Assembly: GCA_965205965.1 (NCBI GenBank)
Contig: CBDBHT010000007.1
Span: forward strand, 1,240,001 to 1,304,000
Direction of reading: 5' to 3'
Length of the DNA stretch: 64,000 nucleotides
Source of the DNA: Bin55 sp965205965
Lineage (GTDB): Bacteria > Pseudomonadota > Gammaproteobacteria > Pseudomonadales > Azotimanducaceae
Shown: positions 1 through 9,026 of the stretch, in pieces
Position numbering within the stretch: position 1 is the first letter of the stretch
Layout of the letters: the number at the start of each line of letters is the position of its first letter
Made by a program: the position numbers and the translations under genes
The notes under the pieces: generated by a model
What the model was told of the DNA's origin: nothing
The model's input: only the letters and a program-made list of their open reading frames with translations
Database searches by the model: none

Positions 1-405
1 ATTATACGGGTGCATGCGCCCGAAGTGCCTTTTACAAGACCAATTCGTTTGATGCATCCACGATATCAACTGTACATGTCGCCTCGCCCTAATTGCGAGT
101 GGGTCATTGGTGCAACGGAAATCGAAAGTGATTCGACAAAGAAAATCACAGTTCGGAGCGCATCGGAGCTCCTTTCAGCAGCGTATACCCTTCATACGGG
201 ATTTGCCGAAGCAGAGATTACCGAAATGTCGGTTGGGTTAAGGCCAGCATACGCTGACAACTTGCCGCGAGTCAGGTGGCACAACGGAGTGTTGCGAATC
301 AACGGGCTGTACAGATATGGGTTCTTAGTTGCGCCAGCGGTCATCGATATGGCACTGGCAGCGGTGGGAGAGACATGGAAATTATCGTCAACGGCATACG
401 CCTGA
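1..405 (+). CDS. thiO: Glycine oxidase ThiO, C-terminal part (cut by window edge)
   Basis: The frame is open from the first base, so the start lies outside the window. The visible 135 residues match the C-terminal part of the FAD-dependent glycine oxidase ThiO, including RPIRLMHPRYQLYMSPR, YVIGATEIES-like WVIGATEIES, and the GLRPAYADNLPR stretch that closes the FAD-binding fold. ThiO oxidises glycine to the imine (dehydroglycine) used to build the thiazole of thiamine. Its end overlaps thiS by about 30 bases, and thiG follows, so this is a thiO-thiS-thiG operon. The family assignment is firm; nothing can be said about the missing N-terminus. Confidence 0.88.
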   Translation: MIRVHAPEVPFTRPIRLMHPRYQLYMSPRPNCEWVIGATEIESDSTKKITVRSASELLSAAYTLHTGFAEAEITEMSVGLRPAYADNLPRVRWHNGVLRINGLYRYGFLVAPAVIDMALAAVGETWKLSSTAYA

Positions 406-572
406 GGGTTGAGGCTAAGGACCTTTCCAGCGCGATTGAAGAACTTGGATACGAGAGCCAGAAAGTCGTAATAGCACTTAACAATACATTTGTTGCCAAA
501 GCAAAGTGGTCTGAGGTGCGGATTGAATCGGGTGATCATTTGGAGGTATTGGCAGCTATCGAAGGTGGATAA
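375..572 (+). CDS. thiS: Sulfur carrier protein ThiS
   Basis: A 65-residue ubiquitin-like protein ending in the diagnostic Gly-Gly (AAIEGG), the terminus that is adenylated and thiocarboxylated to donate sulfur to thiazole. I chose the ATG at 375 because it has a GGGAGA ribosome-binding site just upstream and gives the usual family length; a longer upstream frame would run deep into thiO. It overlaps the thiO end and lies 3 bases before thiG, implying translational coupling. Residues such as IIVNGIRLRV and LEVLAAIEGG fit the fold. Confidence 0.93.
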   Translation: MEIIVNGIRLRVEAKDLSSAIEELGYESQKVVIALNNTFVAKAKWSEVRIESGDHLEVLAAIEGG

Positions 573-575
573 TAT

Positions 576-1364
576 ATGAGCGATCCTTGGCGAGTGTACG
601 GTGTGCCATTGAAGAGTCGTCTGCTATTAGGCACGGCCCGCTACCCATCTCCTCAGGTAATGTCCGATGCCATTCGCGCGTCGGAGACGGAAGTTGTCAC
701 TGTGAGTCTTCGGCGACAATCTCCAGAACAATCTGGGGGAGAGTCAATTTGGGATTTCATTGGTAGCTTAGGTTGCCGAGTTCTGCCCAATACCGCCGGC
801 TGTCATACGGCTAAAGAAGCAGTGACCTTAGCGCAGATGAGCCAAGAGATTTTCGATACCGATTGGATCAAGCTGGAGGTCACAGGCGACGACTACAATC
901 TACAACCGGATCCTTACGAACTGCTTGATGCCGCTCGTCAACTGGTCAAGCAGGGTTTTAAAGTGTTTCCTTATACTACGGAAGATCTGGTGGTTGGTTC
1001 TCGATTACGGGATTTGGGCTGTGAGGTGATTATGCCATGGGGTGCGCCTATTGGCACGGGTAAAGGGATGCTTAATCGGTATGCACTGGAAACTTTACGG
1101 GATCGCCTCTACGATGTTAACCTTGTTATTGATGCGGGTTTGGGTCTACCGTCCCACGTAGCAGCAGTGCTAGAGTTAGGGTTTGACGGTGTCCTGCTGA
1201 ATACGGCGGTAGCACGCGCTGACAATCCCGTGGAATTAGCTCGAGGGATGAAACATGCCGTCATCGCAGGTCGACTAGCGTTCAACGGGGGGGGCATAGC
1301 AGAAACCGAAACGGCCCAGCCTTCCACTCCCGTTGTCGGGGATCCGTTTTGGCAATCTTCCTGA
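576..1364 (+). CDS. thiG: Thiazole synthase ThiG
   Basis: A 262-residue TIM-barrel enzyme that condenses deoxyxylulose 5-phosphate, dehydroglycine and ThiS-thiocarboxylate into the thiazole phosphate of thiamine. The Schiff-base lysine is K99 in DTDWIKLEVTGDD. Other family signatures are LLLGTARYPSPQ, NTAGCHTAKEAV, MPWGAPIGTGKG, VIDAGLGLPSHVAAV and the phosphate-binding GVLLNTAVARADNPV. It follows thiS after 3 bases. A run of eight G bases at about 1287-1294 lies in the codons for FNGGGIAE, near the 3' end, and is a possible slippage site. Confidence 0.95.
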   Translation: MSDPWRVYGVPLKSRLLLGTARYPSPQVMSDAIRASETEVVTVSLRRQSPEQSGGESIWDFIGSLGCRVLPNTAGCHTAKEAVTLAQMSQEIFDTDWIKLEVTGDDYNLQPDPYELLDAARQLVKQGFKVFPYTTEDLVVGSRLRDLGCEVIMPWGAPIGTGKGMLNRYALETLRDRLYDVNLVIDAGLGLPSHVAAVLELGFDGVLLNTAVARADNPVELARGMKHAVIAGRLAFNGGGIAETETAQPSTPVVGDPFWQSS

Positions 1365-1459
1365 AAGGAACTGAGGTCAGCTTGCGATATATGGAAAGTG
1401 ATATCCTAGTCAGAACGCCTTGGCTTAATTCTCTGATATGCATCTCAAAAGGATAGGAT

Positions 1460-2446
1460 TTGGACACGTCAATTCGACACGACTGGTCGGTTTCAGAAGT
1501 CGAAAAACTTTTTAATCTCTCGTTTTCGGATCTCGTCTTTCAAGCCCAAACGGTGCACCGAAAGGGATTCGATCCTAATCAGGTACAGCTGAGTACTTTG
1601 CTGAGTATTAAAACAGGGGGATGTCCGGAAGACTGTAAATATTGTCCTCAAAGCGTTCACTACAACGCGGGCGTGGATGCCCATCCGTTAATGGGAATTG
1701 ATGAAGTAGTTGCCGCTGCTCGAGTTGCCCGGCATCAAGGTACTACAAGGTTTTGTATGGGTGCTGCTTGGCGCAGTCCAACCTACAGTCAAGTTGATCA
1801 AGTTGCAGAAATGGTACGCGCCGTTCGCAAGGACGGGCTTGAGACTTGTGTAACGCTTGGGATGCTCAACGGTCCGAAAGCACGGACTCTCGCGAATGCG
1901 GGCCTCGATTACTACAACCACAATTTGGATACGTCTCCCGAATACTACGGCGATGTCATCACGACGCGTACCTATCAAGATCGTTTGGATACGCTTAAAC
2001 ACGTTCGAGAAGCTGGAATTAAAGTCTGTTGCGGCGGCATTGTAGGCATGGGTGAATCACGACGCGATCGTGCTGGTTTGCTGGTACAGCTGGCCAATCT
2101 GCCCGAGCATCCGGCGTCAGTGCCCATCAACATGCTAGTTCGCGTGCAAGGAACTCCCGCCAGCGAACTGCCTGAAATTTCGGATTTGGAATTTGTGCGT
2201 ACGATTGCCGTAGCTAGAATTTTGATGCCGGGATCGTTCGTGCGCCTTTCAGCAGGTCGATCTGAGATGTCGAAAGAAACTCAGGCACTCTGCTTTTTAG
2301 CTGGAGCGAATTCCATTTTCTGTGGTGAGAAATTGCTTACAACACCCAATCCGGATCACGACGAAGACTACCAATTATTCCAAGAACTTGGAATCACTAG
2401 GATGAAAGAGAGACCACGAGTCGATTCGGCTCGTGTTGTGCTTTGA
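1460..2446 (+). CDS. bioB: Biotin synthase BioB
   Basis: A 328-residue radical-SAM enzyme that inserts sulfur into dethiobiotin, the last step of biotin synthesis. The radical-SAM cluster ligands are C55, C59 and C62 in GGCPEDCKYCPQS. Further signatures are YYNHNLDTSPEYY, the KVCCGGIVGMGE segment carrying a ligand of the auxiliary [2Fe-2S] cluster, and the arginine in SAGRSEMSKE. The start is a TTG preceded by AAAAGGATAGGA; no better ATG is near. It lies about 95 bases after thiG and may be co-transcribed. A repeat-element end begins only a few bases after its stop. Confidence 0.95.
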   Translation: MDTSIRHDWSVSEVEKLFNLSFSDLVFQAQTVHRKGFDPNQVQLSTLLSIKTGGCPEDCKYCPQSVHYNAGVDAHPLMGIDEVVAAARVARHQGTTRFCMGAAWRSPTYSQVDQVAEMVRAVRKDGLETCVTLGMLNGPKARTLANAGLDYYNHNLDTSPEYYGDVITTRTYQDRLDTLKHVREAGIKVCCGGIVGMGESRRDRAGLLVQLANLPEHPASVPINMLVRVQGTPASELPEISDLEFVRTIAVARILMPGSFVRLSAGRSEMSKETQALCFLAGANSIFCGEKLLTTPNPDHDEDYQLFQELGITRMKERPRVDSARVVL

Positions 2447-2451
2447 AGATA

Positions 2452-2530
2452 CTAGCCCCAGTATTGCATGAGCAGGGCGAGATGGGTCCGTTTTTTGGTT
2501 TGGAGCGGTAACCGGGGTTCCAATGTCCGC
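2452..2530. repeat. MITE family 1, left-end fragment
   Basis: The sequence from CTAGCCCCAGTATTGCATGA onward closely matches the left ends of the full elements at 47390-47671 and 63447-63726. Similarity fades after about 80 bases, so this is a truncated copy. It starts about 6 bases after the bioB stop and may replace the original terminator region. Confidence 0.6.
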
Positions 2531-2787
2531 ATTTCGCTCACGGCCCGTGGTTCAGGCACGGTTTTGTGGATTTTGGACACCCCCCCCCTTACCCCGTCAG
2601 ATAAAATGCAGCATACATGTAAAATGCAACATACATGCGATGAGGTGCCAGCTGCATGTTATCGGAGGTTCGAAGTTATAAGCAAGCGAACCTCTACTTA
2701 GCTACTATATAAATAACTCGGCGACGAACGTAATAGCCCCTCTACGCCTTTGGTAAACTGTACACTCACTTGGGGAACTTTTCTACA
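2531..2787. other. Intergenic region before the tolC-like gene
   Basis: No gene is visible. It holds a run of nine C bases (about 2580-2588) and two near-identical tandem copies of an AAAATGCARCATACATG unit (about 2604-2638). A GGGGA motif at 2772-2776 is the likely ribosome-binding site for the following gene. Confidence 0.5.
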
Positions 2788-4191
2788 ATGAGAAAAGTGT
2801 TGCTATCACTGTTCGTTTTGGTCTGTTCATTTGCGGATGGGGAAGACATAGCGGCGGTGTATGGAGCGGCGTTAGAAAACGATCCCGTCCTAAAAGCTGC
2901 TATTGCCCAACGTAAAATACGTCACCTCGCTACCGCGCAAGCCCGCGCGACTTTGCTTCCTAGTATCCGTTTTTCCGCAAGTAAAGGCGAAAATCTTCTA
3001 GAACGTGGTCGTCAACCTGTAACGGATCCTCTCATGGGGGAGATCGTAAGAGACGAAAATGGTGAGATCATTTATTCCCAGCTCCCGGATATCGAATCCG
3101 AGAGCACGAACTGGTCGGTCCGAGTTAATCAATCGGTATTCAATCTTCGAAATTGGTTTAGTTATCAAGGCGCACTAGCGCAACGCACGCAAGCAGATTG
3201 GGATTTTGCAGCAACTGAACAAGCGTTCTATATGCGGGTTGTAACGGCTTACCTCGGAGTTTTACGCGCACAGGATCAATTGGAAGCGGTGCTTGCTGCC
3301 GAGCAGGCTGTTAAACATCAGTTGGAGCAAGTTCAACAACGATTCAATGTTGGTCTTGTTGCTATAACCGATGTATTAGAAGCCACGGCTGCCTACGACG
3401 GTTCCGTTGTTAACCGAATTTCGGTACTCGGCAGTCACGGTATTTTCTTCGAAACACTAAGTACAATTACAGGCAAGCGACATGACGAGATTGCACGATT
3501 GAGCGACGAGCTGCCGATCGTTAATCCAACGCCCAACGACGAGAGCCACTGGGTTAATGTCGCAATGGAAAATAGCCCGCTTATCTATTCCGCAAAACTG
3601 TCATTGCGCTCGGCAAAAAACAACCATCGTCGAGCTCTGTCGTCTTACTCGCCGACGCTCAACTGGTCGTGGTCTCACAGCTTCTCCGAAAATACAGGCA
3701 TCTCGCTCTTGGGACGGGAATCGAAAAATACCGAGGTATCGTTTTCCTTGAGCATTCCCATTTTTCAAGGGGGAGGTATGATCACCGACTTGAGATCTAG
3801 TGCCCTCGGCGTTGAGCAGAGCAAGCAAAACATCATTGAACGCAAACTTGTTGTAGCTAGGGACGTGCGAAATAATTTCCGGTGGGTGCAAACGGATGTC
3901 GTTCGAGTGCGACAGCGACAGAAAGCCATCGAGTCTTCTAAGTCTGCACTGGAAGCAACGGAAACGGGATATGAAGTCGGTACGCGTAACATTGTGGACG
4001 TTCTCAATGCACAGCAAAGGCTCTTTTCAGCCCTCTTCAATTATGCGGGCGCACGTTACGATTACATACTTAACCTTATGCGTTTAAAGCAGAGTACGGG
4101 GACTCTGACGGAAGATGACTTGCTCGCGCTGAACCAGTACACGGACCCCGCTAGTCCCGTCAAGAGAATCACAAGTCTTTCCGGTACTTAA
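2788..4191 (+). CDS. tolC: TolC-family outer membrane efflux protein
   Basis: A 467-residue protein of the outer membrane factor family, which forms a trimeric beta-barrel and alpha-helical tunnel for efflux or type I secretion. I start it at the ATG at 2788, because this places a clean signal peptide (MRKVLLSLFVLVCSFADG) at the N-terminus and leaves a GGGGA site upstream; an in-frame TTG at 2770 would bury it. Both OEP repeats are recognisable: IAAVYGAALENDPVLKAA then VFNLRNWFSYQGA in the first, and TEVSFSLSIPIFQGG, GYEVGTRNIVDVLNAQQ in the second. This is the TolC type used with AcrAB or HlyBD pumps; no pump gene is nearby. Its stop is separated from the convergent waaA stop by one base. 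Confidence 0.88.
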   Translation: MRKVLLSLFVLVCSFADGEDIAAVYGAALENDPVLKAAIAQRKIRHLATAQARATLLPSIRFSASKGENLLERGRQPVTDPLMGEIVRDENGEIIYSQLPDIESESTNWSVRVNQSVFNLRNWFSYQGALAQRTQADWDFAATEQAFYMRVVTAYLGVLRAQDQLEAVLAAEQAVKHQLEQVQQRFNVGLVAITDVLEATAAYDGSVVNRISVLGSHGIFFETLSTITGKRHDEIARLSDELPIVNPTPNDESHWVNVAMENSPLIYSAKLSLRSAKNNHRRALSSYSPTLNWSWSHSFSENTGISLLGRESKNTEVSFSLSIPIFQGGGMITDLRSSALGVEQSKQNIIERKLVVARDVRNNFRWVQTDVVRVRQRQKAIESSKSALEATETGYEVGTRNIVDVLNAQQRLFSALFNYAGARYDYILNLMRLKQSTGTLTEDDLLALNQYTDPASPVKRITSLSGT

Positions 4192-4192
4192 T

Positions 4193-5458
4193 TTATTTTA
4201 GCCAAGTACTTAATAAATCGCATAACCTCCGTTCTGCACCGCGATTGTCTTCTACTACTTGACGGGCGCGGAGGCCTTGCCGTTTGCGCACTATAGGATC
4301 ATTTAACAAGTCAAGGACACGATGCGCTATCCCATCTGCGGTTTCTTCGCTATGCAAGCAACCGGCCTCTGCAAAGCGATTGCAAACTTCAGCAAAATTT
4401 ATTCGGTTCGCCCCCATAATCATCGGTACACCGTACACCGCCGGCTCGATCGGGTTATGTCCACCAGTACCCTCCAAGCTACCACCTATAAAAACAACAT
4501 CAGCCAACCCGTAGCAGTACACCAGCAAGCCCATTTCGTTAACAATCAATACTGCAACGTCTGAGCTACTTGGGACACCATACGGCAACAACATCGCGTG
4601 ACCAAGATTTTTACGCCTGCAGAGCCGTGCTAGTTGCACTGAGCGATGAGGATGTCGAGGAGCTAGAATGAGTAGTAGATTGGGAAATGCATATCGAATA
4701 ATCCCAAAAGATTCAAGGATGATTTCTTCTTCGCCAGGATGAGTGCTTCCAGCCACCCAAACCATGCGTTCCTCACACCAAGCGTGCTTTAGCTGCCGCA
4801 CCCTTTTTTCTGCATCGCTTGGTAGTTTCATATCGAACTTGATGCTTCCCGTAACCGTGAGCACCTCAGGATTTGCACCTAGCTGACGGAATCGATTTGC
4901 AGTGTCCTCGTATTGACATGCAATACCTGTAAGAGACCGAATCATGAGATTCGAAAGACTACGTATACGGGCATAGCCCTTTGTCGACCTTGCAGATAAG
5001 CGTGCATTGATGAGGTACACAGGTACGCCGCTCCTTTGGGTGTGCCAAATGATATTCGGCCAGAGCTCGGTTTCCGCGAGTATCAGAACTTCCGGCCGGA
5101 TTCGTTTGAGAAAACGCTTAACAGCAAATGTAAAGTCGTACGGTGCATAGCAATGCTGTACATAATCTCCTAAGCATTTCTGTACTTCAGCCGCACCCGC
5201 TGGCGTTGTTGTCGTCACCAGCACCGGTTTATTTGGAAATGTATCACATACGAAACGGATGGCTGGTGCAACGGCGATCGTTTCCCCAACAGAAACTGCG
5301 TGGAACCAAATTACTTCCTTGTTTATGTTTACTGGTGTGAAACCCAATCTTTCTAGTCTGCGTTCCCGATAAGCGGGTTCCCGAATCCCGCGTACAACCA
5401 AACGTATCCAAATGAGGGGCAAAGCCAACCAAAGTGCCAAGGAGTAAAGAAAACGCAT
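4193..5458 (-). CDS. waaA: 3-deoxy-D-manno-octulosonic acid transferase WaaA (KdtA)
   Basis: A 421-residue GT30 glycosyltransferase that adds Kdo to lipid A precursor on the inner face of the cytoplasmic membrane. The N-terminal membrane anchor is residues 1-20, followed by the basic RERRLERLGF stretch. The catalytic base is E59 in WFHAVSVGE. The GT-B nucleotide-sugar site is seen in VWVAGSTHPGEEE, APRHPHR, and FIGGSLEGTGGHNPIEPA. It is convergent with the tolC-like gene and divergent from hsp20. Presence of this gene means the organism makes a Kdo-containing lipopolysaccharide core. Confidence 0.95.
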   Translation of the reverse strand: MRFLYSLALWLALPLIWIRLVVRGIREPAYRERRLERLGFTPVNINKEVIWFHAVSVGETIAVAPAIRFVCDTFPNKPVLVTTTTPAGAAEVQKCLGDYVQHCYAPYDFTFAVKRFLKRIRPEVLILAETELWPNIIWHTQRSGVPVYLINARLSARSTKGYARIRSLSNLMIRSLTGIACQYEDTANRFRQLGANPEVLTVTGSIKFDMKLPSDAEKRVRQLKHAWCEERMVWVAGSTHPGEEEIILESFGIIRYAFPNLLLILAPRHPHRSVQLARLCRRKNLGHAMLLPYGVPSSSDVAVLIVNEMGLLVYCYGLADVVFIGGSLEGTGGHNPIEPAVYGVPMIMGANRINFAEVCNRFAEAGCLHSEETADGIAHRVLDLLNDPIVRKRQGLRARQVVEDNRGAERRLCDLLSTWLK

Positions 5459-5518
5459 TAAGCAAGGCTGCCTCGCATGAGCATCAGGAAGGGAATTTTC
5501 AAAAAAATTGTTTATTCA

Positions 5519-5547
5519 CTTGAAATATTCGAGAGCGTACTTATATA
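5519..5547 (+). promoter_or_regulatory. Likely heat-shock (RpoH-type) promoter of hsp20
   Basis: CTTGAAA at 5519-5525 is a perfect match to the sigma-32 minus-35 consensus. An AT-rich TTATATA stretch lies 15 bases further on and could be the minus-10 region, although it does not match the CCCCAT consensus. The small heat-shock gene begins about 50 bases downstream. Inference from sequence only. Confidence 0.45.
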
Positions 5548-5595
5548 CCAATCTGTGGTTATTTCAGTACAACACAAGTCAGAGGAGATTAAATC

Positions 5596-6042
5596 ATGCA
5601 AATCATACGATATAAACCTTGGTCCCCAGCATTCCGTGTACAGGAAGGCGTGCAAAACCTACTAAACGAGGTCTTGGCTCCTTTATCAGGTGAATACATG
5701 AACGACAACTCCTGGACACCTGCTTCAGACTTCCATGAAGAAAATGATCGATTTGTCATACGAATGGACATTCCTGGAGTCGATCCTCAAGATATCGAAG
5801 TTACGCTGGAAGATGGAATGCTTTCTATCAAAGGTGAGCGATTGTCTGAACACGAGGCCAAGGACGACGATACTGTCAAACAACGTATTGAACGTTCTTA
5901 CGGTTCTTTCCACCGGTGGTTCCCGCTACCGAAATCAGCAGATCCTGAACAGGTATCGGCAAGCGGTAAGAACGGTTCGCTGGAAGTCGTGATCATGAAA
6001 CAAGAACACGTCAAGTCAAAACGGATCACTGTCCAAGCGTAA
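5596..6042 (+). CDS. Small heat-shock protein, Hsp20/IbpA family
   Basis: A 148-residue ATP-independent holdase chaperone that binds unfolding proteins until DnaK/ClpB can act. The alpha-crystallin domain runs from about residue 37 to 140: WTPASDFHEENDRFVIRMD, the characteristic DIPGVDPQDIEVTLEDGMLS-type segment, IERSYGSFHRWFPLP, and the conserved NGSLEVVI motif. The C-terminal K-R-I-T-V replaces the usual I-x-I anchor. The start has an AGAGGAG site upstream. A heat-shock-like promoter precedes it and a strong hairpin follows, so it is a single-gene unit. Confidence 0.93.
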   Translation: MQIIRYKPWSPAFRVQEGVQNLLNEVLAPLSGEYMNDNSWTPASDFHEENDRFVIRMDIPGVDPQDIEVTLEDGMLSIKGERLSEHEAKDDDTVKQRIERSYGSFHRWFPLPKSADPEQVSASGKNGSLEVVIMKQEHVKSKRITVQA

Positions 6043-6068
6043 TGTAAACTGACATCTACATTTAGTTG

Positions 6069-6099
6069 CAAGAAGCGCGGCATCTGCCGCGTTTCTTGT
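6069..6099 (+). terminator. Hairpin terminator after hsp20
   Basis: An almost perfect inverted repeat of about 13 base pairs (AAGAAGCGCGGCA against TGCCGCGTTTCTT) with a short loop lies 27 bases after the hsp20 stop. The U tract is weak, so it may also act on transcripts from either strand. Confidence 0.6.
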
Positions 6100-6413
6100 A
6101 TGTGAGTTCAGCAACGGACATTCTTGGCACAATCACTCAGATAATCAACGGATCAAACTTAGCATACGACTGGTAGAACCGCTTTCTACCTACTACGTTC
6201 ATTCGCAATCTTGAGAAACGGATAGACGTTAAGTGCCAATCGAAATTAAGCAAACCACCGTATGGGAATATAGATAAAAATTCGGCTTGTGGAATCTTTT
6301 ATTTATGCGCGGCCACGCTGGCGGTTGCTATTCAGAAGCAACTGGTTTACATGGTTGTAGTTAACGTGGATTTGCTTTCACTTCAATCCAATTCTCTCGT
6401 TAGGTAGAAGAGA
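6100..6413. other. Intergenic region without visible gene
   Basis: About 310 bases between the hsp20 terminator and the 3' end of the helicase gene. I see no coding pattern, repeat or RNA structure that I can support. Confidence 0.5.
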
Positions 6414-9011
6414 TCAATCCTGATTAGGAAACCACCTTGGTTCGTATATCGTTTCGAGGCACTCAGTTGACGTGATCGTCTCAATATCTCTCCACAGGCA
6501 TTCAATGGCCGTCCCGTCTGGTAATTCTTTAGCAAACGTCTCTTTTGTGTCATAAGGGCCAGGGTACGGCAGGAACAAATCCTGAATCCTGTTATGCAAC
6601 CAGCTTAGTTTCTCCTCTGGCTTATTAGCAGTAAAAGCAAGTATTAAAAGATCGCGAGCTCGCGTAACGCAGACATAAGAAAGTAAACGCATGTTTCCAT
6701 ATTCCCGTTCTTCTCTTTTCTTGCCTTCCCCGCTCCGCTTGAATGTCTCAATCACGTTAATGTTTGTGGACCGTTTCCCGAAAATGGCAGGCCAGTATTT
6801 GATAACCCGATGTTTCAGGGGATCATGAACGTCAAATACCCCGGCAGGTTCGACGAAAACCCCGCTGAATGGGAACCTATAGCGGCCTTCCACGTCAACT
6901 AATACTACTATGGGCCATTCCAACCCCTTGGCCTTGTGAAAAGTTAATACGTCAACCGCGTTACCTGGCTCTAGCTGAGGTTGCTGAATCCGCTCATCCT
7001 GTTGGTCCAAGTCATTCACCCAGCGAAACAGTCCCGTCAGCGTCGCTGCTTCATGATGCGTCTCGCAGTGCTTCTCATATTCAATCGTGAGATCAATAAA
7101 CGTGTTGAGATTAGCTTGTCTGCGGGCCGCTTGAAACGCATCCGGACCCCATGACGTAGTAATCTCACGAATCTGAAGATCGTTAATCACCGTAGCGACG
7201 ATTTCTACCGGGGATGAAAAACTCCTGGCTTCACGAATTTCTGCTAACCGGCGGACTACTCTATGATCCGTCTCCCTCCATTTTTCACTTGGTTTGCCTG
7301 CCTTAAGCCATTTCAAGCGATCCGATAGCCAATCAACAGGATCAGCACAGTCCGACAGTGAAACAATTTCGGCAGTCGCTAAGGTATCTGCTGAGTCAAT
7401 GATTCGTCGCAAGCATGCCATGACCAGACTAACCTCCGGAGTTTCAAGCAGGCCCGGCATCGTAATGTTCAATGGAATAGAGGCATCATGTAATTTTTGT
7501 GCAATTTGGGTTACGTGTTCATTGGTTCGGGCAAGTATTGCCACATCACCCCATGTCGCATTACGCACTTCCCCCGTGTTCTGATCCACAACTTGTGTAC
7601 CACTACCCACTAAGGAAGCAAGCTCGCTAGCCAGCATTTGATACCGCAGACCCATGTTTCTACCGAGCAGATTCCAACCCATCAACGCCGTCTGGCCCTT
7701 CATCTCGTCCCGCGTAGGATTTAACGCAATGCGATTTTTTTCGAGGTTGAGAGCAGCTTCGTAATTCTCATTAACCCATCGAACGAGTGATGGGCGCGAA
7801 CGATAGTTCTTGCTTAATACATCAGCCGTCGCTCCATGTAACAATAACTCTTCGCGAGTCTTATCCACAAGCCAAGAATCGGCACCTTGAAATCCGTAGA
7901 TTGATTGTTTGATATCACCGACAAATACCACTTGTTTGGCAAATTTCGCCAAACGCATAAAAAGGGATAGCTGTACAGGACTCGTATCTTGAAATTCATC
8001 CACAACAAGCAGATCCAAACTTTGGCTCAAATGATCTGCAATTGCTGGATTATCAATATTGCAATAGACCTCGTAGATCATGTCCGCATAGTCCACAACG
8101 CCGAGCAATCGTTTGCGTTCTTGAAATTTCGCCAGTACGAGGGCTGCCGCGTTGATGACGCCTTCAATGTACAGACGGATGTCTTTTTGAAAACGGAGAT
8201 GTCGATCATATTGAAGCGCAGTTTGGTTTAACTCCATAGACGCACTATTTTCACTAACCTTGGCGGGAGTCGCGGTACTCAACTCTATCCAGAGCGGCCA
8301 TTTGCAAGATTTATGTCTGAGATCCGATTGTGCCCTATCCAGTAGGCTCTTGAAAATGCTGGTTTTTTGGGTACCGTCTGCGTTCCGACGAAAACTCCGA
8401 ATCGCCTCAGAAACTTTGGTTGCGAGCTGTTGGTCAAGATCTTGATCTAAGGCACTGGGGAAATACGAGAGCAACGATTCTGCGCTTGTGTTTCCCATTT
8501 TCTCTAATTCAAGCGGTGTGATGTTGTTTTGCCGCGCATGTTCAACGATTTTGTGAATATCCGTAGTCCATTCTTCTGGACAATCAAGCTTCCGCCTTAA
8601 CTCATTCAATTGCCGTACATGCTTTGTTTCAAGACTGTGGCTAAGCCGTTCTTTCAATAGAGCAATACTTTCAGCAGGACTCAGTACCGATAATTTCGGT
8701 GAGATTCCGATTTCGAAGGCAAATCGCAACAACATACGCTCATAGATGCTGTGAATCGTGCCGAATAGAGATTCATCGACGCGCTCGGCTAGCAACCGAT
8801 AACCGTCCTTGATGAGCGATTGGCGCACTCTAAGCTGCAATTCGTTAGCTGCTTTTCGCGTAAAGGTAACGCCCATGATCCGAGCGGGATCTGCTCCCTC
8901 ATTGACTAATACATGTTTTACAATTTCTGTAAGACGGTAGGTTTTGCCGGAGCCTGCTCCGGCATCAATGAAGATTAAGTGTTCAAATTCCTTGTCGTGT
9001 GTCTTTGTCAA
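6414..9011 (-). CDS. UvrD/AddA-type superfamily 1 helicase
   Basis: An 865-residue SF1A DNA helicase. All motifs are present: Walker A IDAGAGSGKTYR with K23, motif Ia GVTFTRKAANEL, Walker B LLVVDEFQDTSPVQL, motif III VFVGDIKQSIYGFQG, motif IV SKNYRSRPSLV, motif V VDVLTFHKAKGLEWP and motif VI YVCVTRARDLLIL. The motif layout resembles AddA/RecB, but those proteins are about 1150-1250 residues and carry a C-terminal nuclease; here the protein stops soon after motif VI, so it is nuclease-free. It lies 15 bases downstream of a nuclease gene on the same strand, and the two probably form one complex for double-strand-break processing. The TTG start at 9011 is uncertain. Confidence 0.85.
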   Translation of the reverse strand: MTKTHDKEFEHLIFIDAGAGSGKTYRLTEIVKHVLVNEGADPARIMGVTFTRKAANELQLRVRQSLIKDGYRLLAERVDESLFGTIHSIYERMLLRFAFEIGISPKLSVLSPAESIALLKERLSHSLETKHVRQLNELRRKLDCPEEWTTDIHKIVEHARQNNITPLELEKMGNTSAESLLSYFPSALDQDLDQQLATKVSEAIRSFRRNADGTQKTSIFKSLLDRAQSDLRHKSCKWPLWIELSTATPAKVSENSASMELNQTALQYDRHLRFQKDIRLYIEGVINAAALVLAKFQERKRLLGVVDYADMIYEVYCNIDNPAIADHLSQSLDLLVVDEFQDTSPVQLSLFMRLAKFAKQVVFVGDIKQSIYGFQGADSWLVDKTREELLLHGATADVLSKNYRSRPSLVRWVNENYEAALNLEKNRIALNPTRDEMKGQTALMGWNLLGRNMGLRYQMLASELASLVGSGTQVVDQNTGEVRNATWGDVAILARTNEHVTQIAQKLHDASIPLNITMPGLLETPEVSLVMACLRRIIDSADTLATAEIVSLSDCADPVDWLSDRLKWLKAGKPSEKWRETDHRVVRRLAEIREARSFSSPVEIVATVINDLQIREITTSWGPDAFQAARRQANLNTFIDLTIEYEKHCETHHEAATLTGLFRWVNDLDQQDERIQQPQLEPGNAVDVLTFHKAKGLEWPIVVLVDVEGRYRFPFSGVFVEPAGVFDVHDPLKHRVIKYWPAIFGKRSTNINVIETFKRSGEGKKREEREYGNMRLLSYVCVTRARDLLILAFTANKPEEKLSWLHNRIQDLFLPYPGPYDTKETFAKELPDGTAIECLWRDIETITSTECLETIYEPRWFPNQD

Positions 9012-9026
9012 CTTCCCTGCTTTCTG

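Noticed and set aside
276..374. A longer N-terminus for thiS starting at 276
   Set aside because: It would run through thiO codons and does not resemble ThiS; the ATG at 375 has a good ribosome-binding site and gives the normal 65 residues.
2600..2640. Tandem AAAATGCARCATACATG units as a CRISPR-like or iteron array
   Set aside because: Only two copies of about 17 bases, without spacers or a replication gene.
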